A stretch of DNA of 64,000 nucleotides from Roseateles_E cavernae (GTDB lineage: Bacteria; Pseudomonadota; Gammaproteobacteria; Burkholderiales; Burkholderiaceae_C), in contig NZ_JBDPLH010000001.1 of assembly GCF_040187885.1 (NCBI RefSeq), positions 806,001-870,000 on the forward strand, in the 5' to 3' direction. Both the position numbers and the translations under genes were made by a program. The notes under the pieces were generated by a model that saw nothing but the letters and a program-made list of their open reading frames with translations, had not been told where the DNA came from and searched no databases. How positions within the stretch are numbered: the first letter of the stretch is position 1; each line of letters starts with the position of its first letter. This document shows positions 7,230 through 15,348 of the stretch, in pieces.

Positions 7230-7332
7230 GTCGCGCCTTCTTGCACTTGGTCGTCGGCGTGCGGCGATCCGTCGCGCGGGCCTGGCGACGGCCGGTCCTG
7301 CGGACGAAACTGCAATCACTGACACAGCCAAC
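7230..7332 (+). promoter_or_regulatory. Leader block B, copy 3
   Basis: GTCGCG at 7230, then the core GAAACTGCAATCACTGACAC at 7306, again 76 bp apart. The start codon of the small gene lies 46 bp after the core. Confidence 0.7.
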
Positions 7333-7351
7333 ACCCCCGCAGGAGCCCATC

Positions 7352-7630
7352 ATGAACAGCAGCCACAGCGCCAAGACCCTCGTTCTCTTCACCGTCACCG
7401 TGCTGGCCATGCTGGCGGTGATTGGCGCCGCGCTGCTGGGCAGCGGCGGCCAGCCGCAGGCCACCGAGATCGTCAAGCTGGAGCGAGTGGTGATCGTCGG
7501 CAAGCGCAGCGTCGAGGCGCCGGTGCAGATCGCCCAGCTGCCGCGCGTCGTGATCACCGGCCGCAGCACCCCGGTCGCCACCGAGCCGCAGCTGGCCTCG
7601 GCCGGCTTGCTGAAGGCCAAGGCGCTCTGA
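7352..7630 (+). CDS. Small membrane-anchored 'VVIVGKR' protein, copy 3
   Basis: A 92-residue paralogue of the proteins at 1636 and 5222. The hydrophobic segment is at about residues 9-30, followed by KLERVVIVGKR (42-52) and QLPRVVITGRS (62-72). The C-terminal LLKAK is shared with copy 1. AGGAG lies before the ATG. It probably enters or spans the inner membrane with its tail in the periplasm; the function is unknown. Confidence 0.75.
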   Translation: MNSSHSAKTLVLFTVTVLAMLAVIGAALLGSGGQPQATEIVKLERVVIVGKRSVEAPVQIAQLPRVVITGRSTPVATEPQLASAGLLKAKAL

Positions 7631-7660
7631 GCCCCGAGCTTTCGCTGCCGTCAGCAACAG

Positions 7661-7683
7661 AGCCCGCCGCGTGCGGGCTTTTT
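7661..7683 (+). terminator. Rho-independent terminator, end of module 3
   Basis: Stem AGCCCGC/GCGGGCT (7 bp), loop CGCGT, then a T-run. The hairpin and the CATTGC after it closely match the terminator of module 1 at 1909. Confidence 0.85.
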
Positions 7684-7697
7684 CATTGCAGCGGCGC

Positions 7698-7790
7698 TCA
7701 GGCCGCCAGGCTTTGCTTCAGAAAGTCCACCAGGGCGCGCACCCGGCCGCTCAGATGGCTGCGGCTGGGGTAGAGCGCGAACAATCGGCG
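7698..7790 (-). pseudogene. 3' remnant of a LysR-family gene
   Basis: On the minus strand the frame ends LYPSRSHLSGRVRALVDFL then a short tail and TGA. This is the typical C-terminus of LysR regulators (xYPSRRHLSxRVRxFVDFL). Upstream of about 7790 the frame runs into leader block B copy 4 and no LysR sequence continues. Only about 30 codons remain, so the gene has been truncated at the block boundary. Confidence 0.7.
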
Positions 7791-7795
7791 GGCTC

Positions 7796-7898
7796 GTCGC
7801 CGGCCCGCGCACTTCGTCGCTACCAGGCGCCAATCCGTCACTGCGGCGTGGCGGCGCCGGGCCGCGATGCCGACACTGCCGGCACCGACACAGCCAAC
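7796..7898 (+). promoter_or_regulatory. Leader block B, copy 4 (upstream of araC-type gene)
   Basis: Same 76-bp spacing from GTCGCC (7796) to GACACTGCC (7872). The core is more diverged (GGCACCGACACAGCC) but clear. It is followed by an AraC-type gene in place of a small VVIVGKR gene, with the start codon 48 bp after the core. No block A/DUF4148 pair precedes it. Confidence 0.65.
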
Positions 7899-7919
7899 CG
7901 CCGCACGAGGACCCACCGC

Positions 7920-8654
7920 ATGGACACCGCCGCGCCCGGCGCCGAGTCGACGCCGCAAGCTCAGCAACACCTGACCCCCGGGTCGTCCCTGGCCAGGCAT
8001 CTGCATGGCCCGGCCTATCTCGCGCTGGTCGTCGAAGGCAGCTACTGGGAGGCCAATGGCGCCGGGCGCCGGCAGCTACGGGCGGGCGATGTGGCGGTCC
8101 ACGGCCCCTACAGCGCGCATTGCAACCAGGTCGGCGGCGCGGGCGCCGTGGTGCTGAACTTGGCCGTCCAGGGGCCGCTGGCGGATGCCTATGGCCGCAT
8201 CGACGATGTCGACAGCCTGGTCCGCGCCGTCGCCCAGCAAGGCCCCGAGGCCGGCGCACTGGCCCTGGCCCTGCTGCGGCCGCTGCCGCCCCTCATTAGC
8301 GACTGGCCGGATCAGCTGGCCCTCGATATGGCCGCCGACCCGCAGCTGTGCCTGGGCGACTGGGCGCTGCGGCAGGGCCTGGCGCCAGAGACGGTGTCAC
8401 GCGGATTTCGCCGCCTCTACGGCGCGACGCCCAAGCGGGTGCGTTTCGAGCAACGCACCCGACGGGCCTTGGCCGCGCTGCTGGGTGGGGCGGGCACGCC
8501 CCTGGTCGAGCTGGCGCTGGGGGCCGGCTTCGCGGACCAGGCCAGCATGAACCACGCCATTCGCGCGCTGACCGGCGCCTCGCCGCAGGCCCTGCGCCGG
8601 CGGTCAAGTGCTGACAAGACTGCCGGCCGGGGCGCTGCAATAGTGGCCGCATGA
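7920..8654 (+). CDS. AraC-family transcriptional regulator
   Basis: A 244-residue regulator. The N-terminal half is cupin-like (LRAGDVAVHGPYSAHCN, about residues 55-75) and probably senses a ligand. The C-terminal ~90 residues form the double AraC HTH: LGDWALRQGLAPETVSRGFRRLYG then LVELALGAGFADQASMNHAI. The start at 7920 has GAGGA upstream; earlier in-frame starts fall inside block B. Its stop overlaps the next start by ATGA, so it heads a three-gene operon with two putative peptidases, which it may control. Confidence 0.85.
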   Translation: MDTAAPGAESTPQAQQHLTPGSSLARHLHGPAYLALVVEGSYWEANGAGRRQLRAGDVAVHGPYSAHCNQVGGAGAVVLNLAVQGPLADAYGRIDDVDSLVRAVAQQGPEAGALALALLRPLPPLISDWPDQLALDMAADPQLCLGDWALRQGLAPETVSRGFRRLYGATPKRVRFEQRTRRALAALLGGAGTPLVELALGAGFADQASMNHAIRALTGASPQALRRRSSADKTAGRGAAIVAA

Positions 8655-9829
8655 ACAGACGCTCCGCCACCACCGCCCTGATGACCCTCCCGCTCTTCGC
8701 GAGCCTGCATGCGCGCGCCGCTGCGGCCGGGCCGCCACGCACCGTCTGGTCCTTCCGCACCTCGGAGGGCCTGGATGCGATCGCCTTTCTGGGGCCCTTG
8801 TCCGGCAAGACCTTCTACGCCCGCTACTACGCGAAGGAGCTGCAGGACTTCAGGCCACGGATCGCGCCCGCCGCGCTGGACGCGCTGACCAGCCTGGTCG
8901 AGGCGGCCGATGCCGATGGCTATCTGCTGTGGCCGCGCCTGAGCCTGATCCTGTCCGGCGGCCGCAGCGACACGATCGACGATCTGCTGGCCAGCCTCGA
9001 CGATGTGGGCCGCAGGCTGCGGCCCAGTCTGGAGGCCAGCGTCTACTGGAGCACGTCGCTATGGGGCCAGTTCGAGCCCATGGTCGAGCGCCTGCGCCTG
9101 CTGCTGCAGGGGCTCAAGGCCGCCGGGTTTGCGGCCTACCGCCGCAGCCTGATCGCGCCGGCCGAGGCCCGGGCCGAGCAGTTGCTGCGCAGCTTCGCGC
9201 CGGTCGACATCATCAGCGAGCAGGAGCGCCTGGTCGGCCGGACCCTCGAGCGCGAGATCGAGATGAATCTGCTGTGGTTCTGCCGGCCGCACGGCGTGAA
9301 GCTGCAGGGCCAGCGCTTCATCGCCGCTGTGCAGGCCTCCGATGCCACGATCGCGCTGACCGCCGCGCACGAGGTGCTGCACCCGCCCTTCGACATGCGC
9401 GGCGCGGTGGCCCGGCGCTGCATCGCCCAGCTCGCGGCCGACCCGCTGCTGCAGCGCATCCTGGCCGAGAAGAGCCGCGACAGCGGCTACAACAGCATCG
9501 AGGGCATCTTCGAGGAAGACACCGTGCAGGCGCTGGACCAGATCATCCAGGAGCGCCTCGGCTACGGCCAGCCGCCGGCCAAGCGCTGGGCCGACAGCGA
9601 TGAGGGCATGCATGTGTTCGCCGCGGCCCTCTACGGGATGCTGAAGGCCGATCGTTTCGATCAACGCGGCGGCAATATCGAAGCCTGGCTGGACCGCGCC
9701 CAGGCCCGAGGCCAGCTGGCGCCGGCCGCCCTGCATGCCGCCGCTGCGGCGGTGCTGGGGCGCGCTGTCGACCGGCTGTGGACCGGCGGCGCCGCGGTAG
9801 CCGCCACTTCAGATGGACCCCAGCCATGA
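8651..9829 (+). CDS. Putative secreted HExxH metalloprotease
   Basis: A 392-residue protein of no family I can name with certainty. An N-terminal signal (MNRR, then a hydrophobic stretch to about residue 23) suggests export. HEVLH at residues 240-244 fits the zinc-binding HExxH motif, and a Glu-rich helix (GIFEEDTVQALDQ, about residues 284-296) could give a third ligand. The ATG overlaps the araC-type stop (ATGA) and the stop overlaps the M23 gene start, so the three genes are translationally coupled. The metalloprotease role is an inference from the motif alone. Confidence 0.6.
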   Translation: MNRRSATTALMTLPLFASLHARAAAAGPPRTVWSFRTSEGLDAIAFLGPLSGKTFYARYYAKELQDFRPRIAPAALDALTSLVEAADADGYLLWPRLSLILSGGRSDTIDDLLASLDDVGRRLRPSLEASVYWSTSLWGQFEPMVERLRLLLQGLKAAGFAAYRRSLIAPAEARAEQLLRSFAPVDIISEQERLVGRTLEREIEMNLLWFCRPHGVKLQGQRFIAAVQASDATIALTAAHEVLHPPFDMRGAVARRCIAQLAADPLLQRILAEKSRDSGYNSIEGIFEEDTVQALDQIIQERLGYGQPPAKRWADSDEGMHVFAAALYGMLKADRFDQRGGNIEAWLDRAQARGQLAPAALHAAAAAVLGRAVDRLWTGGAAVAATSDGPQP

Positions 9830-11001
9830 GCCCCATGAACCGTCGCCAACTGCTGCTGCACAGCGCCGCCACCACCCTGCTGCCCTCGGCCCTGAGCGGC
9901 CTCCTGTCGCCGCATGCCGCTGCTGCCGCCAGCAGCGGGCTGGAGATCGCCGCGCTCGACCGCTTCGCCAGGGTGCGCATGAGCCGGCAGGACTTTCTGG
10001 TCGGCGAGCTGTCGGTGCGCAACAGCAGCGCCGAAGCGCTGGTCTTGCGCCGCTTGTTGCTGCTGGAGCCGGATGCGGATAGCCAGGCCCGGCCGCTGGT
10101 GACGCTGGTCGGCGAGGCGCTGCAGGCCTTGGCGAACGGGCCCGATGGTCGCCCGGCGCGCTCGTTGCTGCTGGGGGCCGGCGAGCAGGTGCTGTTGCAT
10201 CTCTGGCAAGCCCTGCCGGCTGGCGATGATGCCGGCCTGTCGCTGCGGCTGGAAGCCTCGCGGGGCGATGATTCGACAGGCATGGCCGCACTGGCCATCC
10301 CCGCCGCCGAGCCGCCGCTGCAGCTGGGCCCGCCGCTGCGAGGTGGTCCCTGGGCGGCGGTGTTCGACCCCCGGTTGGCGCAGGGGCATCGCCGCTCGGC
10401 CTTTGTGCACGAGGGTCAGCGCTTCATTCCCGCGCGGTTTGCCATCGACTGGATACGGCTCGATGCCGATGGCCGTCCCGGGCCGGCAGGCCCGGCCGGC
10501 TACGCGCAGTGGCATGGCCTGGACAGCGAGGTGCTGGCCGTGGCCGACGGCGAGATCGTCGCGCTGCGCGACGGCCGCGAGGACCTGCTGAACGCCCAGC
10601 GCCCCGCTCGCCCCTGGAGCCACGACGATGTGGCCGGCAACTATCTGTGCCTGCAGCTCGCCGACCATCGCTATGTGTTCTATGAGCATCTGCGCCAGGG
10701 CAGCATCACGCCCCAGCTCGGCCAGCGGGTCCGGGCCGGGCAGCCGCTCGCCCGCGTGGGCCGCTCCGGCATCAACTCCTCGGGCCCGCATCTGCATCTC
10801 CATATGGCCGACCGTCCGGCCCTGCTCCATGCCCAGGGCCAGCCCTTTGTGCTGAGCGCCTTCCGCCAGCTCGGAACCTACGCCAAGATGGACCAGGCCG
10901 AGTCCGGCCGGCTCTGGATCGCCGACCCGGCGGCGCCGGCCGGGCAACTCGTCAGCGGCGAGCTGCCGGCGCCGAATGCGGTGTTGCGGTTTGAGGGGTG
11001 A
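9826..11001 (+). CDS. M23-family peptidoglycan endopeptidase (LytM-like)
   Basis: A 391-residue exported protein with a Tat/Sec-like N-terminus (MSPMNRRQLLLHSA...). The C-terminal M23 domain is marked by SGPHLHLHMAD (about residues 322-332), which gives the HxH zinc ligands, and by the upstream R-FAIDW element (about residues 204-209) where the first His and Asp usually lie. VRAGQPLARVGRSG is also typical of the family. It is expected to cut peptide cross-links in the periplasm. Its N-terminal ~170 residues are unassigned. The start at 9826 overlaps the previous stop by four bases. Confidence 0.82.
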   Translation: MSPMNRRQLLLHSAATTLLPSALSGLLSPHAAAAASSGLEIAALDRFARVRMSRQDFLVGELSVRNSSAEALVLRRLLLLEPDADSQARPLVTLVGEALQALANGPDGRPARSLLLGAGEQVLLHLWQALPAGDDAGLSLRLEASRGDDSTGMAALAIPAAEPPLQLGPPLRGGPWAAVFDPRLAQGHRRSAFVHEGQRFIPARFAIDWIRLDADGRPGPAGPAGYAQWHGLDSEVLAVADGEIVALRDGREDLLNAQRPARPWSHDDVAGNYLCLQLADHRYVFYEHLRQGSITPQLGQRVRAGQPLARVGRSGINSSGPHLHLHMADRPALLHAQGQPFVLSAFRQLGTYAKMDQAESGRLWIADPAAPAGQLVSGELPAPNAVLRFEG

Positions 11002-11008
11002 GCGGGGC

Positions 11009-11031
11009 GGCGCGGGGCGAGGCGCCGCGCC
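11009..11031 (+). terminator. GC hairpin after the peptidase operon
   Basis: Perfect 7-bp stem GGCGCGG/CCGCGCC with a 9-base loop, 8 bp after the stop. No T-run follows, so termination would need another factor. It lies between convergent genes. Confidence 0.35.
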
Positions 11032-11142
11032 GCAGCAGATCTGGCGCGCGTTGTCGCGCAGGCCGACCGTCGCAACTGCCACGCGTCCGAACGCCTCAAG
11101 CCGAGGTCGGATGAGGCGATCTGACGCTTGAACTCGAACTGG

Positions 11143-12117
11143 CTACACGGCTGTCGCAGCGCGAGCCTGATAGCGACCTTCATAGGCCTCAGCGATGAAA
11201 GGCTTGACGGCCTCCAGATCGGCCAGCGTGCTCAGCGACACCTCGACATCGCCTGTGCCCCAATGGCCGATCTGGGAAACGTCCCGGGCGTTTGGCAAAG
11301 CCATCATCACCTTGTCCGGATCGAGGTGCAGGTAGAGCAACAGCCGAGTGCGCTGGGGCACCAGCGTGGCAAAGTTCTTGAGGCGTTTGAACGCGAGATA
11401 CAGGCGCAACTCCTTGCGCTGGACGTCGTCGCCCAGCGACGAGGTGTAGCCCTCCAGCGAAGCAATCAGGTCCACCAGCGTCTGGGGCAGTGCTGTCACG
11501 ACCTCGGCATAGGGCTTGTCAGGCCCCACGGCTTTCTCTGGCGTCGTGGCCTCCATGCTGAGCTCTTTGGCTGGCTTGAAGACCTTGCCCCCAGCAACCT
11601 TTGATGCCGAGGCGGATGCTGCATTGGCCAGCTCGAACAGCAGCAGCTCATCGCCAAAGCGGCGATAGCGGATCAGCTCGATATTGCGGTTGATCTGCTG
11701 CACCGCGTGGCCGTCGTACTTGGTGAAATCCGCCGCGATGCACACCAGGCGCGGCGCACTCCAGTCGATGGCATCGGCCGCCGACTTGCCGAACTTCTCC
11801 AGCACCAGCAGCTTGAACTCGGCCTGGTGGTCCATCAGCCAGTCCAGGTAGAACAGGCCCTGGTTGATGACGTTTTCGCCCACCGAGCGCTTGTATTCCA
11901 GGATCACCGGGCAGTGGTTCTCGTCCAGGCCCAGGGTGTCGATGCGCCCGCCGTGCGTCTTGCCGGTGGAGTACTCGGTGGCCAGGAAGCGGATGCCCAG
12001 CAGCGTCTCGAGGTTGGCCTCGATCAGGTTCTGCAGCGGCTTCTCCAGATCGGAGGCATCGCCTTGCAGCTCGGTGGCTCGGCCGGATTGGAGGCGGAAG
12101 AGTTTGATGTCGCTCAT
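11143..12117 (-). CDS. DUF5655-type protein with PD-(D/E)XK nuclease domain
   Basis: A 324-residue protein. Residues 25-95 look like a PD-(D/E)XK nuclease core: EANLETLLG, then GGRIDTLGLDENHCPVILEYKR, with Asp and E-x-K in the usual spacing. The C-terminal part (about residues 225-315) fits DUF5655, a domain often found with restriction genes. It is the last gene of the hsd operon, 93 bp after hsdR on the same strand. A role as accessory nuclease or DNA-end binding protein is likely but not shown. Confidence 0.75.
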   Translation of the reverse strand: MSDIKLFRLQSGRATELQGDASDLEKPLQNLIEANLETLLGIRFLATEYSTGKTHGGRIDTLGLDENHCPVILEYKRSVGENVINQGLFYLDWLMDHQAEFKLLVLEKFGKSAADAIDWSAPRLVCIAADFTKYDGHAVQQINRNIELIRYRRFGDELLLFELANAASASASKVAGGKVFKPAKELSMEATTPEKAVGPDKPYAEVVTALPQTLVDLIASLEGYTSSLGDDVQRKELRLYLAFKRLKNFATLVPQRTRLLLYLHLDPDKVMMALPNARDVSQIGHWGTGDVEVSLSTLADLEAVKPFIAEAYEGRYQARAATAV

Positions 12118-12210
12118 GGGTAGTTCCGACTGGGGGTGCGGTGTTTCGGCCCACCTCGAACGCTGGCAGTTAGGCCCAAAGTTCGCGATACCTGGTGAAT
12201 TAGTACCTGC

Positions 12211-15200
12211 TCAAACGTCAGCAGGCCTCGGACCATGCTTGAAGGCAGCGTAAACCTTGCCCAACAGATGCTCAAGCGCCAGCCGCCTGAATTCCCCATC
12301 GCTCATCAACTTGCCAAATATTTCTTCGTTGCCTTCCATGCGATCAATCACCAGACCTTCAAACGCTTGGGCAAAGACATGGCGGAAATCATCGAGCGAG
12401 TTGTTCTCGGCGGCCTTGCGCAAGGTCTCGCTCTCAATGGCCTCTTCCTGAATCTGATCGAAAAAGAGCTGATCGGCTTGGGTGAAGTCAGTGCCAAAAC
12501 GCTCGTTCAGGATGTCGATCAATTCGGACAAGCGCACCACATCGTCGCGTTGACCTGTACCGATGTCGGCCGGCCCTTTCAAGGGCTGTGCCTCACCAGC
12601 ATTCAAGTCAATCCGTCCCTCGCCGATTTTCTGAAGGCGGTAGTACTGCAACTCGACTTCGTCTTCCAGTTGCAGCGGCCCACTGCCTTCGCGCTTAGGC
12701 AGCTTGGTGAGCAAAAAGCGCAGGTAGGTATAGAGCCGTTCCAGGTCGCTGTCCTGATAAGGGATGACTTGCGACAGGAATCCATACAGGTTGCGGAAGT
12801 TCACCAGCAAGGCCTTGAGCTCTTCTCGAGTCTCTTCATCTCGGCCTTTGAACCGCTCGACGGCCTCATCGAGGATGCCGTTCATTGCCGCATGGTCGTG
12901 TACCGAGATCTTGCGCTTGGGCTTGAAGTAAACCGCGCAGAAGTCGCGGACTTCCTCGTCGTAGATCAGGCCTGATTCCTCAATTTGGTGGTGCAGCCGG
13001 TACAGATGCTGGGCATCGGTGAGGGGCTCGGCAGGGGTGTCTTCGTAGTAGGGCTTGAAGGCCTTGAATATTTCTTCCGGCTTGTTGCGGAAGTCGAGGA
13101 TGAAGGTGTCTTCTTTGCCCGCGCAGGTACGGTTGACGCGCGACAGTGTCTGCACTGCCTGCAAGCCAGTGAGTTTGCGGTCGATGTACATGGTGTGAAG
13201 CAGCGGCTGATCGAAGCCGGTCTGGTACTTCTCAGCCACGAGCAGGACCTGGTACTCATGACTGTCGAAGGCCTCGGGCAGCTCGCTCTCCTTGATGCCA
13301 CCATTCATGCCGACTTCGGTCCAGGTCTTACCCGCCACATCGGGGTCTTCCACAGACCCGGAAAACGCCACCAGCGTCTTGACGTCGGCATAGCCCTTGC
13401 TCTGGATGTAAGCGTCAAACGCCTTCTTGTAGCGCACCGCATGCAAGCGGCCCTCGGTCACCACCATGGCTTTGGCGCGCCCGCCGATCTTGTGGCGAAC
13501 GTGGGTGCGGAAGTGCTCCACCATCACTTCGGTCTTGGTGCCCAGATGCACTTCGTGCAGCGTCAACGCGCGGGCCAGAGCACGAGCGGCCTTCTTGCGT
13601 TCGACATGCGGGTCCTCGTCACCCACCTGCACCAGATGAAAGTAGGCCTCGAAGCTGATGTAGTGCTTGAGCACGTCGAGGATGAACTTCTCCTCGATGG
13701 CCTGGCGCATGGTGTAGAGGTGAAACGGTGCCTCGCCGCTGGTGCCGGGCTCGTCGAACACCTTCTTGGTCTTGTACTTGGGTGTCGCGGTGAAAGCAAA
13801 GAAGCTCAGGTTCGGCTGCTTGCCGCGCTTGAGCATTTCTCTCACCACGCCGGCGAGTTGGTCTTCATCTTCATCATCTTCAAGGCTTCCGCCGCTAGGC
13901 CCGTCGTTCCCGCCCATCAGTTCACGCTGCTCGACGACATAGCGCGCAGCCGCCTCCTGCACGCCCTGCGCATTCAGAACGCCCTTGAGCTCCATGGCGT
14001 TTTCGCCGGACTGCGAGCTGTGCGCCTCGTCCACGATCACGGCAAAACGCTTGTCGCGGGTGTCGAGCGGCCCGAGGTGTTCCCGATCCTCGGGGGACAG
14101 CTCCTCTTGCAGCTTCGTCAGGGTTTCCTGAACAAAGGGGAACTTCTGCAGCGTGGTGATGATGATGGGCGTGCCCTGCGCCAGCGCCTGCACCAACTGG
14201 CGGGTGTCCTCATCGATCTTCTGCACCACGCCCTGCTTGTGATCGAACTGATAGATGGTGTTCTGCAGCTGCTGGTCAAGGACGCGCCGGTCGGTCACCA
14301 CGATGACCGAGTCAAACACCTTTCGATCCTGTGCATCGTGCAGACTGGAGAGCCGGTGCGCCAGCCAGGCAATTGTGTTGCTCTTTCCCGACCCGGCTGA
14401 GTGCTGCACCAGGTAGTTGCGCCCGGCGCCGTGCTCGCCCGCATGCGCCACCAGACGACGCACCGCGTCGAGTTGGTGATAGCGGGGAAAGATCATGGTT
14501 TCGCGCGTGATCTTCTTGATGCCTTCGTCGCTGGCAATGCGCTTCTCTTCCGCCTGCAGGTGCATGAAGCGGCCCAGGATGTCCAGCAGCGAATCGCGCT
14601 GCCAGACCTCGCGCCACAGATAGGCCGTGCGGTAGCCGCCGTCGGTGGCAGGTGGGTTGCCAGCCCGCCCGTTGTGGCCGAGGTTGAAGGGCAGGAAGTG
14701 CGTCTTGTCGCCCGACAGCCGGGTGCACATGAAGGCCTGGTCCTGGTCCAGTGCAAAGTGCACCAGGGCACGCTTCTTGAACTCGAAGATCAGTTCGCGG
14801 CCGTCTCGGTCGCGTTTGTACTGCAGCTTCGCGTCTTCCACCGTCTGGCCAGAGAGCGGGTTCTTGAGCTCGACGGTGATGATGGGCAGGCCGTTGAGCA
14901 GCAGGACCAGGTCCAGGCTCTTGCTGTGCGCTTCGCTGTAGAACAGCTGGCGTGTCACGCTCAGCTGATTCAGCGCATACAGCGCTTGCGTCTGTGGGTT
15001 CAGCCCATTGTTGGGTGCGAAGAAGGCCACGCGCAGGGTCTTGCCATAGCACTTGAAGCCCTGCCGCAGCACCTTGAGCAGACCCTTGGTGTCCAATTCC
15101 TTGCACAGGTGATCCAGCACCACCTTGGCAGTCTCGCCCTGGTGGATGGCTTGCAGGCTCTGCCAGGTCTTGGGCTGGCTGGCTTCGATGAAGCCCAGCA

Positions 15201-15342
15201 CGGCAACGGGGTCTAGGGCCAGAGCCCGATCAAACCGCCCCCTGGCTTCGCCTTCACGGTAGTCCACAAACCTGTAGCCGCCCTGATCGCACAGCTCGTG
15301 AACGATGGCGTCTTCCAGGCGGGCTTCGGTGTGCTTCTTCAT
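12211..15342 (-). CDS. hsdR: Type I restriction enzyme R subunit
   Basis: A 1043-residue HsdR, the motor and nuclease subunit of a type I restriction system, which moves DNA by ATP hydrolysis and cuts unmethylated DNA far from the site. The N-terminal nuclease core is visible (LDLVLLLNGLPIITVELKNP, about residues 140-162). Walker A is HSAGSGKSN (about 315), DEAH follows near 430, and the helicase C-terminal motif VI is LSRVNRTCAGK. The length is normal. It works with the HsdM at 18319 and HsdS at 15957. Confidence 0.95.
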   Translation of the reverse strand: MKKHTEARLEDAIVHELCDQGGYRFVDYREGEARGRFDRALALDPVAVLGFIEASQPKTWQSLQAIHQGETAKVVLDHLCKELDTKGLLKVLRQGFKCYGKTLRVAFFAPNNGLNPQTQALYALNQLSVTRQLFYSEAHSKSLDLVLLLNGLPIITVELKNPLSGQTVEDAKLQYKRDRDGRELIFEFKKRALVHFALDQDQAFMCTRLSGDKTHFLPFNLGHNGRAGNPPATDGGYRTAYLWREVWQRDSLLDILGRFMHLQAEEKRIASDEGIKKITRETMIFPRYHQLDAVRRLVAHAGEHGAGRNYLVQHSAGSGKSNTIAWLAHRLSSLHDAQDRKVFDSVIVVTDRRVLDQQLQNTIYQFDHKQGVVQKIDEDTRQLVQALAQGTPIIITTLQKFPFVQETLTKLQEELSPEDREHLGPLDTRDKRFAVIVDEAHSSQSGENAMELKGVLNAQGVQEAAARYVVEQRELMGGNDGPSGGSLEDDEDEDQLAGVVREMLKRGKQPNLSFFAFTATPKYKTKKVFDEPGTSGEAPFHLYTMRQAIEEKFILDVLKHYISFEAYFHLVQVGDEDPHVERKKAARALARALTLHEVHLGTKTEVMVEHFRTHVRHKIGGRAKAMVVTEGRLHAVRYKKAFDAYIQSKGYADVKTLVAFSGSVEDPDVAGKTWTEVGMNGGIKESELPEAFDSHEYQVLLVAEKYQTGFDQPLLHTMYIDRKLTGLQAVQTLSRVNRTCAGKEDTFILDFRNKPEEIFKAFKPYYEDTPAEPLTDAQHLYRLHHQIEESGLIYDEEVRDFCAVYFKPKRKISVHDHAAMNGILDEAVERFKGRDEETREELKALLVNFRNLYGFLSQVIPYQDSDLERLYTYLRFLLTKLPKREGSGPLQLEDEVELQYYRLQKIGEGRIDLNAGEAQPLKGPADIGTGQRDDVVRLSELIDILNERFGTDFTQADQLFFDQIQEEAIESETLRKAAENNSLDDFRHVFAQAFEGLVIDRMEGNEEIFGKLMSDGEFRRLALEHLLGKVYAAFKHGPRPADV

Positions 15343-15348
15343 ATCAGG

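Noticed and set aside
12985..15216. Long plus-strand frames (471 and 271 codons)
   Set aside because: They lie antisense to hsdR, whose frame has all family motifs.
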